NCBI GenBank assembly: GCA_949715645.1
Contig: OX454525.1
Location: 278,915,700-278,979,699 of the forward strand
DNA: 64,000 nucleotides
Reading direction: 5' to 3'
From: Portevinia maculata
Lineage: Eukaryota; Arthropoda; Insecta; Diptera; Syrphidae
The translations under genes were made by a program, and so were the position numbers. Under the pieces are notes generated by a model. That model was not told the DNA's origin. It ran no database searches and saw only the letters and a list, made by a program, of their open reading frames with translations. Shown one piece after another: positions 10,689 through 21,672 of the stretch. The first letter of the stretch is position 1; each line of letters begins with the position of its first letter.

Positions 10689-11678
10689 TATACCCTATTC
10701 TAAGGGTATATTAATTTTGACGCATAGTTTGTAACATACCTTAATATTGCCCGTAGGCCCCTAAAAGTTACTATATTTATGATCAGCATCGATAGCAATG
10801 TCGATCTAGCCATGTCCGTCCGTCCGTCCGTCGTCAAAAATTAGGCCTTTAAACTGGGCCTAGAGAGCTGAAATTTTAACCATATACTCTCTAGGGTCCC
10901 GAAATAATCAAGTTTACGAATTTTTGAAATCCGCCCTCAGACACGCCCACAAACTCAAAAAAACAAAATTTTCGAAAAAATCGAATTTTGAGCTAGAAAG
11001 CTGAAATTTTTTTTATATGATCTATGACTCCTAAAACTGCTCGGGATATAAAATTTTCAAAATACGCCCACTGACACGCCCACAAATAAATAAAAATATT
11101 TTATTGAAAAACCAAAATTTGAGCTAAGGAGCTGAAATTTATAATATATACTCTCTAGGGGCCCTTTAAGCTCATGTGTAAATATTTTCAAAATCCCCCC
11201 ACTCCCACAATTTAAAAAAACAACTTTTTTTTTAAATTCAAAGTTTGAGCTATTGAGCGGAAATTTATAATATATACTCTCTAGGGGGCCCTTTATGCTC
11301 ATGTGTAAATATTTTCAAAATCCGCCCACTCCCACAATTTAAAAAAACAACTTTTTTTAAAAATTCAAAGTTTGAGCTAGGGAGCGGAAATTTATAATAT
11401 ATACCTACTCTCTAGGGACCCTTTATGCTCATGTGTTAATTTTTTTAAATCCGCCTACTGACACGCCCACAATTAAATAAAACAATTTTATTGAAACACC
11501 CAAGTTTGAGCTAGGGAGCGTTTTTTTGATAAAATCCTTTAAATGTTATATAACAAAATATGGAGCTTTCTTAACAATTCAACCATACTTAGACTTTTGT
11601 CACGCCCACTTATGAGGGATAGGAATAAGAATAGGGTATCCAACAGTTCGCCCAAGCGGACTGTAGCCCGTCCCTATG
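10689..11678 (-). repeat. mini-me-like repeat, copy D
   Basis: Reverse-oriented full-length copy with five modules, three of which have a shortened 'CCCACTCCCACAA' form of the GC-rich motif. A short GTCC array lies at about 10817-10831. It ends in CCCGTCCCTATG. Confidence 0.95.
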
Positions 11679-13152
11679 TTTTTAATTTCTTTCCAGAATC
11701 AAATACATTTTTAAAATGGTCTTCTGTAGGCATGAAATGACGCCTAGATGTTTGTGACAAGACGATTTCTTGAGCAGCGTTGCCACTTATGCTACATAAA
11801 AAGGTGCATGTTTTTTGAACTTGTACTAAATCCTTGCCCGAAAGGACAACGTATTAAATGTTTAACTTTTTTCCTTCGATTCGACATATTTAACATAATA
11901 ACAACACGAGAATATAATGTTATTCATAAAATAATAGCAATATCTTAGTAATAAAAAATATATTATGCTTTTTCTGAGCGAAAGTTTTATATTACTGTAT
12001 TGGGACTTCGTTAAGAAACGCAGCTGTGGAGACTTAAATATTGACAAGTCGTTTCCCGCTAGCTATGTATTGTTTTGATTGTCGAAAATATTGATAACTT
12101 TAAAATGTTCAGTCAATCACAAATTCGTCACTGACAAATAAATTTAGAGAATTAATTTTTAAAAAGAAATGTCGTGAGTAGAATTGCTTTTTTGGAAAAT
12201 AAAATAATATGTATTGAATAGATACAATCACGGGAGCTTCACTTCCATAAATCTTATGAACAAAAAGCAGTCACAAAATGCATGAGCTTAAACAAAACAA
12301 CTAACAACAAAATTAAAATTAAATTTTGACTTAAGTAAAACGAACAAACCAGAGATAACAGATTTGAATAACATAAACGTCAGCTGAAATACGTGTTCCC
12401 AATAGTTATACTCAGCTGATTAATTGAATAATCAAATTATTAATTGAATAATAAAATTATTTGCGTTCCAGAATTAAGAAGGAGTATCTAAACACTATTT
12501 TTGAACAGGAAAACGTAAAAAATATTAAAGAATTGTGTACGGGAAATAAAAATGAACTTTTGGCAAAAATAATTTTTTTTTGGAAACAAATTAGGTTGAA
12601 CAAATTTCCTATATATATATATTTTTAATACTACTTAGTACAAACGAACAAAAAAAATTAATTAATAATAAAATTGTACAAAAAAAAAAATGAAAATGCC
12701 TTTACTACTACATCGGGAGCTGCACTGCACAATCCCTTTTGGTCAACATGTTCACTGTTTTTATTATTTTTTTCTTTGACATACTTTCTCAGGTTTTTCC
12801 TCAATAAAGGAGAAAGTTTTCCTTTGAATTCACCTAAATATACACTTTATTAACAATCGCAATAATTTTTCATACAAATTCTGCAAATTACTGATATTGT
12901 ATGCTTCAATTTTTTCTTGACGTTTAAGAAAGAAATTCGGCACTTCAGAAAGAGATAGCTTTACGAATTGCTCTATTGCATTTTGCTTATCAGTGTTCAC
13001 AATGGATGAATAATTTGTTAATTGACATTCATAGTACCAAAATGTCGATCGATTAATAAATTTTGTCGTTTATCAATAATTGATTTTTGACAACCATTAT
13101 AAGATTGCAAGATTTCCGCCTAGAAAAAGTTTAATGTAAGTTGTATTACTAA

Positions 13153-14592
13153 CCCCCAGTTTCACAGTAGACGTTTAAACTCCACTTTTGGTTTAAATTC
13201 AGTTCAGCAATTTATACTGCTTCACAGTTTAGTTTAAACCTTAAACTGAGTTCAATTTGCAGTTTAAGTTAAACGACTGTATTCTGCCGTTTAAATCGTT
13301 TAAATTTGGAAACACATTCCAGGGTAACATTTCAAAAAAAGGGCATGATTAATTTATCTAAAATGAATAGGAAATTGAAATAATGTGAATAATAATAAAA
13401 ATGTAAGGTTGGATTTGCCATTTACTTCATTATTGCAATTTCTTTTTTTATTTTTTGCAATTCCAAAATAAGCATTTTTTGCCTGCTCTTCTTTCATGTT
13501 TTCAATTTGAAGAGCTTCTTTGTCTTGTTGCAGCCTCGCTAAAACACTTTTCTCCAGCAAGCTCCTGCCACTTGTCGGCAGCCAAATTTCTTTTCCTTAT
13601 TGTGAGAACTCCGGACTTTATAGCAGCATAAATGTTTTTGGTAGTTGTGGGTTCATTCAACCAACCTTTAAAACCTTGGCTTATATTTTCTTTTTCCTAT
13701 GGCAGAGGACTTCCTTCATGTGCTTCATCATTAACGATCCATCTAGATTAAATGTAATTTAAGGTATCAATACAACTTTTAAAAGATGTTTCTATTGTAT
13801 TACCTATTCGGTTAACGATATCACAGTCGTAAAGAGACGGAAGCCCTTAGGCCTGCTCCCCAAGAATTTCCAAAATGATCTTATCTAAAGCATCCGTTTT
13901 GATTTCTTGGGGACCCCCACCAGTTTCGTAAAGTTTTCGCTTTTCTAAAGCTGCATTTTGTTTCGCTCTTTTTTTAAATTTTCGTATTTGGTTTTCAATA
14001 CATCTGTTTTCGGAAATGGGATCCACTCTTTGCATTGAAATCATTTGCATCATTTGACTCCCATAATGCGGCTTTTTGCATCCATTGAACTTTATCAGTT
14101 TTTACATGATATTTTTGTTTTTTAATACTACTTAGCAAATCAACATCTCCTATTGAAAAGTTACTTGTCCTTTTTTGCACAGCCGCTGAATTTGGTTCCA
14201 TTTTTAATATTTTTTTTTCACTGGTCAGAATCAGAATGAAAACGGTACTTTGAAAAAAATTGTCCAACTTTACAACCAGTAATGTCAAGACGAGAATAAA
14301 AAAAACTTTATTCATGTACTTCTTAATCATCGGTTCTTTGCTTCAGAGAGACAAGGAAAGATAGTAGAAAACCTGCATGAAAGTTACTTAATGAATACAT
14401 AACGTCACATTACGTAATACGAGTAACAACGACAATTGCTGCCACCTTCCATTCATAAAATCAAGTTAAACGAAGTTCAACTGAACTGAAGTTCAGATTT
14501 CACTGTGAAATCGGACGAGTTAAACCTAAAAATTTAACTTAGTTTAAGGTTCAGTTGAACTCAAGTTTAAACCTTCAATGTGAAACTGGCCA
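13153..14592 (-). mobile_element. PIF/Harbinger-like element with a Myb/SANT-type ORF only
   Basis: Terminal inverted repeats CCAGTTTCACA (13156-13166, and complement 14579-14589) are followed inward by further GTTTAAAC-rich inverted sequence. TAA flanks both ends (13150-13152 and 14593-14595), matching the 3-bp target duplication of PIF/Harbinger elements. At 1.44 kb there is room for the accessory Myb-like gene but no transposase, so the element would depend on one supplied in trans. Confidence 0.7.
13354..14201 (-). pseudogene. Myb/SANT-like DNA-binding protein of the Harbinger-like element, broken
   Basis: The protein starts at MEPNSAAVQKRTSNFS (14201) with the tryptophan/helix pattern of a Myb/SANT-like domain (KTDKVQWMQKAALWE). 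After a frameshift near 14020 it continues as KKRAKQNAALEKRKLYETGG (13847-14000), and the GGGP turn is typical of the family. It ends, after further breaks, in a coiled-coil tail LARLQQDKEALQIENMKEE (13500-13560). In Harbinger elements this second protein binds terminal DNA and helps bring the transposase to the nucleus and to the ends. At least two frame changes and a stop (about 13850) make it non-functional. Confidence 0.75.
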
Positions 14593-14941
14593 TAAGATAT
14601 CGTTATTATTATGGTTTTTGTGAACTTAAATTATATTATCATAATGTTTTTCATATTTGTATTATTATACGAGTATATGTTTTTATTTTAGTGCTTTAGT
14701 GGAGTATTACTTCGCATGTGAATTCAGTAATAGAAAAAATATATTAATTGTAGGTAAGTAAGTACTAAATGTTGTACTTGTTCTTCAATTAAGTGGCAAC
14801 GCTGGTCAAGAGTCAAATGGCAGTCATTCTATTCGGTCCATTTTTGATTCTTTATTTATTCCATTCTGGATATTCCGGATACAAAATTTAAAAATTGTGT
14901 CTTTTCTATTCCTTATCCGTAAACAATAAAGAAACACACCG

Positions 14942-15511
14942 AATAACTTTAGATCTTATTGTGTGTATTTGAAGCAAATAAATCATTGTTGAGATATTGC
15001 CTTGTTTCTAAAGTATCGTTGTTTTAGTCTCTTACCTTTGCTCCAAGTATTGAAAAAAGTGTTTAAAAATGTTAGCAAGTGTTATAAAACAAAATGTAAT
15101 AAAATAGTTATTAGGTATTTGCATCTTCTAATATAGAGGTGGGCCATCTTCTTTGTCGGTATGTGAATATTGAATAACTTTGAAAAAACCACAACCGTTT
15201 TCCATATATGAGGTAGGTACATACTCTTATTTAATTTGGTAGTTTACAATTTATTTGGACTTCGATTTGAATACATCAATCGAGTGGCCGCCTCTATTGA
15301 CCACAGCAAAATGCCACCTTTGGCTGCGTTTTCCATCACTTTTTCAAGCATCTCGGGCAATATATTGACAATTTCGGCACTTCGATGTGAAGCCATCCAT
15401 GGTTAAAATTTTAGTGAATTAACGTTTCAAAAACATGTCTACCTAAGTCAATCGGTTGATAAATATTCAAGTTATTAAATGTTTACATACCGATATAAAA
15501 GATTGCGCACA
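14942..15511. other. Intergenic, no gene seen
   Basis: AT-rich unique-looking sequence with no recognised gene or repeat. Confidence 0.4.
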
Positions 15512-15912
15512 CTGTACTTATCAAATTTCTCTAAAATTACGTCGCTCGTTTTTGAGATATTGTTGGTTTCCCACTGTAGTGTACCTACAGTTAATAGAGT
15601 CTATTTGGAAAAAACGGAGTAAGCTCAACCCAAGTAACATTAGCCGTGTTTCTTTGCACACGGATATAGGGATGGCATCAGAAAACGACTATCGCCGCTT
15701 AAGAATTCATCAAAAAAAACTTGGCAGCACCTATGATATGCACCGTGACACAGCTGTAAGTTGTAGTTAAGAAATTTGTATTGAAAATCCTGAAATTGAA
15801 AAATATTTACTTCCGCCAATTGAAATTGATGCCAAGCATATTCTAAAATTATGAAAAACAATTTCACATTAACAGATTTGCTAAATTCAATTATGTACCT
15901 TTATAACTTAAC

Positions 15913-17035
15913 ATGAACTGCGCGGTCACAGACCGCATTCAAAAAACACTATGCTTCAACAAACGGTTCTCCACGGAGATCCCCAAGAGAGAAGCATGGG
16001 TTAGTAATAACCCACCAAACAGCCACAACGGCATAAAGTGGTATACGGATGGTTCTAAAATGGAAACGGGGGTAGGAGCGGGAATATACGGACCACACAA
16101 ACGCTTTACGATACCCATGGGAAAAAGTCCCAGCGTATTTCAAACAGAGCTCCACGCCATTCAAGAATGCGCCAGCCACATTATTTTATCTGGCATAAAA
16201 GGTGCAAGCATCCATATTTCCACGGATAGTCAAGCAGCTATAAACGCCCTTAGCTCGTATACCATTGACTTCAAATCAGTCATGTACTGCTTCAATACCC
16301 CACAAACACTCGGAATAAGAAACAAGACCAAATTATGGTGGGTTCCGGGTCATGTCGGGGTAGAAGGTAACGAAAAGGCCGACGAACTGGCCAGAAAAGG
16401 TTCAGAAACACCTTTCATAGGTCCCAAACCTTTCTGCTGCACTCCTAGATCAGCAGCAACGGCAGCAATTAAAAGCTGGGAACATAGAAAATGTATCTAT
16501 CTTTGGGAAAGCATCCCAGGATGAACTGAAACTCGTGGCTTCAATGCCACAGTGGAAGAGTGCTCGCCTGAGAAGCAGCTGGTCCTAGGTCCAGTGGAAG
16601 TAAAAATGGATTTTCGGAATACAAGGAAAAAACACAGACCAGTTTCATAGAAAAAGGAGTCTGATGATCAGTTGTGGCAGACCGTGAAACAGCGCTGTAA
16701 CTCCAGCCGTCCACTTCACGTGGTAGCAATTGTAAGAATTATGGTTGTTCATTCAAAACAACGCAAATGATATCAAAAACCTAGTAGGATACCTTACTGG
16801 TCACCATGGTTTAAGATATCATCTACACAAAATGAGAATATCAGACTCTCCTGAGTGCCGATTCTGTCTTGAAGAGGACGAGTCAGCTGAACACATTTTA
16901 TGTGAATGTCCAGCCCTTAATAGAATTAGAAAGAAGATCTTTTTCAGGGAGCAAATGAGCCCCGAGGACATAAAGAATTCTTCTACTGGTAAAATTGTCC
17001 GCTTTACACGGAAAGTGAAAATTCTACTAGTTTAA
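15913..17035 (+). pseudogene. RNase H and C-terminal zinc-finger region of an I-like non-LTR element
   Basis: Residues from 15913 form an almost complete RNase H domain: IKWYTDGSK (first Asp), FQTELHAIQ (Glu), STDSQAAINAL (Asp) and WVPGHVGVEGNEKADELA (His/Asp). The domain removes the RNA template during retrotransposition in I-type and LOA-type elements. The frame stops at 16522. A 220-bp stretch without the expected protein follows, then the C-terminal GYLTGHHGLRYHL and CRFC...HILCEC knuckle resume at 16745-17035. The 5' endonuclease and RT are missing, so this is a 5'-truncated copy. Confidence 0.8.
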
Positions 17036-17080
17036 ACTTTTCTGGCCCATACGGTACAAAAGATCTTTTAGGTCGAAGTA

Positions 17081-17106
17081 CCCCCCCCCCCCCCCCCCCC
17101 CCCCCC
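17081..17106 (+). repeat. Run of 26 C
   Basis: A pure C homopolymer in the 3' region of the LINE relic, in otherwise AT-rich DNA. Its true length may be misread. Confidence 0.95.
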
Positions 17107-17332
17107 TTATAAATCGCCTTGGCGAGCCAATATTTAAAAAAAAAAAAATTTACCTTTATAATGAGGTTTGAAAAAAAATAATAATAAAATCACGAACAAA
17201 ATATTCGGCGGGATCTGTTAGTGGTCGTAGGGATGTCAAACTTTGACATTTCCTGAAAAATTCATCGCATCGGTTCATCAGATACGAAGAAAATGGGTTT
17301 TGGAAGCACTGTTTATCCCCGTTAACTGACTT

Positions 17333-17354
17333 AGCGGGGATAGCTATCCCCGCT
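17333..17354. repeat. Perfect 22-bp palindrome
   Basis: AGCGGGGATAG followed by its exact reverse complement CTATCCCCGCT. It lies inside the TIR element and its GC content stands out from the surroundings. It could form a hairpin or bind a dimeric protein. Confidence 0.95.
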
Positions 17355-17525
17355 GAAGTTAGCGTATATAGGATAAGTTGTTGTTGTATTTTACATGCAA
17401 ATTTCAAATTATACCTATATCCGTAAGCAAAGAAACACGGCTATTAAAACTGATCAAAACCGTTAGAGCCGTTTCTGGGAAAACAGAAGTTTGCAAAAAA
17501 TTTTAAAAAAAAACTTTTATTATGA

Positions 17526-17572
17526 ATATTATTATTATTATTATTATCATTATTATTATTATTATTATTATT
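17526..17572 (+). repeat. (ATT)n microsatellite
   Basis: About 15 ATT units with one ATC interruption. Confidence 0.95.
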
Positions 17573-17824
17573 TATTCACTATTCTTCATTTAAAAAACTT
17601 CGTATTTACGAGTACTTAATATAAAATAACAATATTGAAAATAGGAGTAGGTAGTGACATAAGTATTTGTACAGTAACAAATAGTGATAATGATACTTCA
17701 TGGACAATAGCTTTGAAGTGTGGGGTGAACTGTTAAATTAAATTATGAGGGATGAACATTTTATGAGTTTATACAGAATTTAACAATAAATTAACAAATA
17801 AAGAGAAAGAAAACATTAATAAAA

Positions 17825-18684
17825 CATAGGGACGGGCTATAGTCCGCTTGGGCGAACTGTTGGATACCCTATTCTTATTCCTATCCCTCATAAGTGGGCG
17901 TGACAAAAGTCTAAGTATGGTTGAATTGTTAAGAACGCTCCATATTTTGTTATATAACATTTAAAGGATTTTATCAAAAAAACGCTCCCTAGCTCAAACT
18001 TGGGTGTTTCAATAAAATTGTTTTATTTAATTGTGGGCGTGTCAGTAGGCGGATTTAAAAAAAATTAACACATGAGCATAAAGGGCCCCTAGAGAGTATA
18101 TATTATAAATTTCCGCTCCCTAGCTCAAACTTTGAATTTTCAAAAAAAGTTGTTTTTTTAATTTGTGGGAGTGGGCGGATTTTGAAAATATTTACACATG
18201 AGCTTAAAGTGCCCCTAGAGAGTATATATTATAAATTTCAGCTCCTTAGCTCAAATTTTGGTTTTTCAATAAAATTGTTTTATTTATTTGTGGGCTTGTC
18301 AGTGGGCGGATTTTGAAAATTTTATATCCCGAGGAGTTTTAGGAGCCATAGATCATATAAAAAAAATTTCAGCTTTCTAGTTCAAAATTCGATTTTTTCC
18401 AAAATTTTGTTTTTTTGAGTTTGTGGGCGTGTCTGCGGGCGGATTTCAAAAATTCGTAAACTTGATTATTTTGGGACCCTAGAGAGTACCTATATGGTTA
18501 AAATTTCAGTTCTCTAGGCCCAGTTTAAAGGCCTAATTTTTGCCGACGGACGGACGGACATGGCTAGATCGACATTACTATCGATGCTGATCATAAATAT
18601 AGTAACTTTTAGGGGTCTACGGGCAATATTAAGGTATGTTACAAACTATGCGTCAAAATTAATATACCATTAGAATAGGGTATA
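17825..18684 (+). repeat. mini-me-like repeat, copy E
   Basis: Full-length with head, four modules, a short GGAC array at about 18546-18558 and tail GAATAGGGTATA. One module has 'GTGGGCTTGTC' in place of the usual GTGGGCGTGTC. Confidence 0.95.
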
Positions 18685-18734
18685 CAAAGAACATTTGTAT
18701 GCAAAACAGCTAAAGAAGAATGTAATGTACATAT

Positions 18735-19440
18735 TTAGACAACATAGGGCAGCAAAACTTTAATTTCCTCCTTATCAAAATTAAGAAGCCACATTTTTAC
18801 ACATTGTAAGAATTTGGACAAAGATCTTATTCGCCGAATATTTATAGGAAGTTGATTAAATTGTTTGCACGACACGATGGAGTAAAAGTTTGTGAATATA
18901 GTAGTACGGAAAGAAGAAATATCGTCGCCATTAGTTGAATTGCTTCGCAAATTGCGAGTGCTAGAAATAGGGTTCTGTAAATAGCCACCTCTCATAAGAA
19001 AATTCTATGAAACTTTGAAATAGTACAAATGTTTTAGTGGTAGAATTTTCAATGCTCTGAACAAAACTATAGAAATATATATTCCGACAACCACAATCCC
19101 AGGAGGTGAACATCATGATTTATGTCGGCGCTTAAGTTTAGAATATTATCCGAGAGGTATGCAATGCCAAGATCATTTGCAAAAGCTGTTACTTTCCCTT
19201 TGAACGGTTGACTAAATAAGGAGTTGATGTAAATAAGCAACAGTATTAGACCAAGGACTGATCACTGGGGCACACCCAAGTTCATAGTTATTGATCTGCT
19301 AACAAAGTTACATACTACAACTTTTTGAGTTCTATCCATTAGGCAGGACTCAAACCATTTGTATATAAAACCACGAAATTCTGCATAGTGTAATTTGTTT
19401 AGTACTCGTAGAACTCTGTGGTTGACCATGTCAAAAGCTT
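18735..19440 (-). pseudogene. CR1/L2-like reverse transcriptase relic
   Basis: Read on the minus strand, the RT begins KAFDMVNHRVL and continues FRGFIYKWFESCL, LGVPQ(stop)SVLGLILLLIYIN and FANDLGIAYLSD, where FAND replaces the catalytic FADD. At 18735-18995 a C-terminal tail (FNQLPINIRRIRSLSKF) fits the end of CR1/L2-like polymerases. The catalytic Asp change, several stops and loss of the 5' half make it dead. A SINE head abuts it at 19447. Confidence 0.75.
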
Positions 19441-19446
19441 AGCATA

Positions 19447-19661
19447 GGTGGCGAAGTTGTAGATGTTAGTGTTTTGACTTGTGACCCGTGCGGTGCAGGT
19501 TCAATCCCCATGATGAACACCAACATACGCCACCCATTCACATGCCTCTACACCAAAAGGAGGATTTCTGCCTGGTAGTACAATGAACCTTTACCGAGTC
19601 TGAGTGCTCTGGGATTTGGATATCCAAAAGCTTCGGTAATGTCTAAAAAAAAATAAAAAAG
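19447..19661 (+). repeat. tRNA-derived SINE, type 2
   Basis: The head has a B-box-like GGTGCAGGTTCAATCCCC at about 19491-19508, following a diverged A box. The body carries CTGCCTGGTAGTACAATG and GAGTGCTCTGGGATTTGG, and it ends in an A-rich tail. A second, minus-strand copy is split across 19730-21866, which confirms it as an interspersed family and not a tRNA gene. Confidence 0.75.
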
Positions 19662-19883
19662 TTATACAAAATATTTCAACATTGTTTATAAACAAATTTG
19701 TTCCGTATAGTAGTATATTTTTTTTTAATTAAAAAAGGAGATCCAAATCCCAGAGCACTAAGACTCGGTAACGGTCCATTGTACTACCAGGCAGAAGACC
19801 TTTCTTACTTTTAAATTATTTTTTATTATTAATTAAATGTCAACTTATATATTAGACAAAAATGATTAAATCTAACTTAAAAA

Positions 19884-20891
19884 CATAGGGACGGGCTACA
19901 GTCCGCTTGGGCGAACTGTTGGATACCCTATTCTTATTCCTATCCCTCATAAGTGGGCGTGACAAAAGTCTAAGTATGGTTAAATTGTTAAGAACGCTCT
20001 ACATATTTTGTTATATTACATTTAAAGGATTTTATCAAAAAAAACGCTCCCTAGCTCAAACTTGGGTGTTTCAATAAAATTGTTTTATTTAATTGTGGGC
20101 GTGTCAGTAGGCGGATTTAAAAAAAAAATAACACATGAGCATAAAGGGCCCCTAGAGAGTATATATTATAAATTTCAGCTCCCTAGCTCAAACTTTGGAT
20201 TTTCAAAAAAATTGTTTTATTTATTTGTGGGCGTGTCAGTGGGCGGATTTTGAAAATATTTATACATGAGCTTAAAGGGCCCCTAGAGAGTATATATTAT
20301 AAATTTCAGCTCCCTAGCTCAAACTTTGGATTTTCAAAAAAAATGTTTTATTTATTTGTGGGCGTGTCAGTGGGCGGATTTTGAAAATATTTACACATGA
20401 GCTTAAAGGGCCCCTAGAGAGTATATATTAAAAATGTTAGCTCCCTAGCTCAAATTTTGGTTTTTCAATAAAATTGTTTTATTTTTTTGTGGGCGTGGCA
20501 GTGGGCGGATTTTGAAAATTTTATATCCCGAGCAGTTTTAGGAGTCATAGATCATATAAAAAAAATTTCAGCCTCCTAGCTCAAAATTCGATTTTTTCCA
20601 AAATTTTGTTTTTTTGAGTTTGTGGGCGTGCCTGTGGGCGGATTTCAAAAATTCGTAAACTTGATTATTTCGGGACCCTAGAGAGTATATGGTTAAAATT
20701 TCAGCTCTCTAGGTCCAGTTTAAAGGCCTAATTTTTGCCGACGGACGGACGGACGGACGGACGGACATGGCTAAATCGACATTACTATCGATGCTGATCA
20801 TAAATATAGTAACTTTTAGGGATCTACGGGCAATATTAAGGTATGTTACAAACTATGCGTCAAAATTAATATACCCCTAGAATAGGGTATA
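19884..20891 (+). repeat. mini-me-like repeat, copy F
   Basis: The longest simple copy, with five modules, a GGAC array of 20 bp or more at about 20741-20766, and the terminal hairpin. Copy G follows within 3 bp in the same orientation. Confidence 0.95.
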
Positions 20892-20894
20892 AAT

Positions 20895-21672
20895 ATAGGG
20901 ACGGGCCACAATCCGCTTGGGCGAACTGCTGCATACCTTATTCTTATTCCTATCCCTCATAAGTGGGTGTGATAAAAGTCTAAGTATGGTTGAATTGTTA
21001 ACAACGCTCTACATATTTTGTTATATAACATATAAATGATTTAATCGAAAAAAACTAGGCTTTTGTAAAAAAAAAACGCTCCCTAGCTCAAACTTTGGTT
21101 TTTCAATAAAATTGTTTTATTTAATTGTGGGCGTTTCAGTAGGCTGATTTTAAAAATATTTAAACATAAGGATAAAGGGCACCTAGAGAGTCTATATTAT
21201 ATTTTTATAATTTCAGTTTCCTAGCTCAAACTTTGACTTTTCGATAAAATTGTTTTATTTGATTCTGGGCGTGTCAGTGGGCGAATTTTAGATATGTTAT
21301 CTCCTAAGCAGTTTGAGGAGTCACAGATCGTATATAAAAAATTTCAGCTTTGCAGCTGAAAATTCAATTTTTTTGATAAATTTTTTTTTTTTTTGAGTTT
21401 GTAGGTGTGTCTGTGGGCTGATTTCAAAAATTCTTAAACTTGATTATTTCGGGACCCTAGGGAGTAGGTATATAGTTAAAATTTCAGCTCCCTAAGTCCA
21501 GATAAAAGGCCTAATTTTTGCGGACAGACGGACGGACGGACATGGCTAGATCGACATTACTATCAATGCTGATCATAAATATAGTAACTTTTAGGGCTCT
21601 ACGGGCAATATTAAGGTACGAGTATGTTACAAACTTCGCGTCAAAATTAATATACGCTTCGAACAGGGTATA
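20895..21672 (+). repeat. mini-me-like repeat, copy G, head-to-tail with F
   Basis: Starts TATAGGGACGGGCCACAATC directly after F's GGGTATAAA. It is more diverged than F (three modules, many substitutions) and ends CAGGGTATA. The difference in age argues against a very recent duplication of F. Confidence 0.93.

Larger units (their letters stand above)
10376..14941. mobile_element. TIR element with CGTGTGTTTCTTTATT ends, filled by later insertions
   Basis: CGTGTGTTTCTTTATTCATT at 10376 faces AATAAAGAAACACACCG at 14925-14941. A second inner pair, CAGCGTTGCCACTTA (11772-11786) and TAAGTGGCAACGCTG (14791-14805), supports it. Inside are mini-me-like copy D and a Harbinger-like element; 11787-13152 is AT-rich with no recognised gene. 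The left arm repeats GTTTCTTTATTCA three times (10383, 10431, 10474). No transposase was found, so the superfamily is unknown. Exact ends and target duplication are uncertain. Confidence 0.6.
15637..17446. mobile_element. TIR element (TAGCCGTGTTTCTTTGC ends) containing a LINE relic
   Basis: TAGCCGTGTTTCTTTGC with an inner ACGGATATAGG at 15641-15670 faces the complementary CCTATATCCGT and GCAAAGAAACACGGCTA at 17413-17442. The flanks match the interrupted dispersed repeat. The ends resemble those of the 10376-14941 element (GTGTTTCTTT, then ACGGATA), so the two may be related. The element's own coding part, if any, is not recognised. Confidence 0.65.
15512..17525 (+). repeat. Dispersed repeat family X, second copy, split by a TIR element
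   Basis: 15512-15636 matches 3158-3272 (GATATTGTTGGTTTC, then GAGTCTATTTGG and CTCAACCCAA). The match resumes at 17441-17525 (TTAAAACTGATCAAAACCG and onward). The 15637-17446 TIR element interrupts it, and the 3110-3660 copy serves as the empty site. Confidence 0.65.

Noticed and set aside
13354..13762. Plus-strand frame 13520-13762 as a gene
   Set aside because: It is antisense to the Myb-type remnant, whose family motifs are readable on the minus strand.
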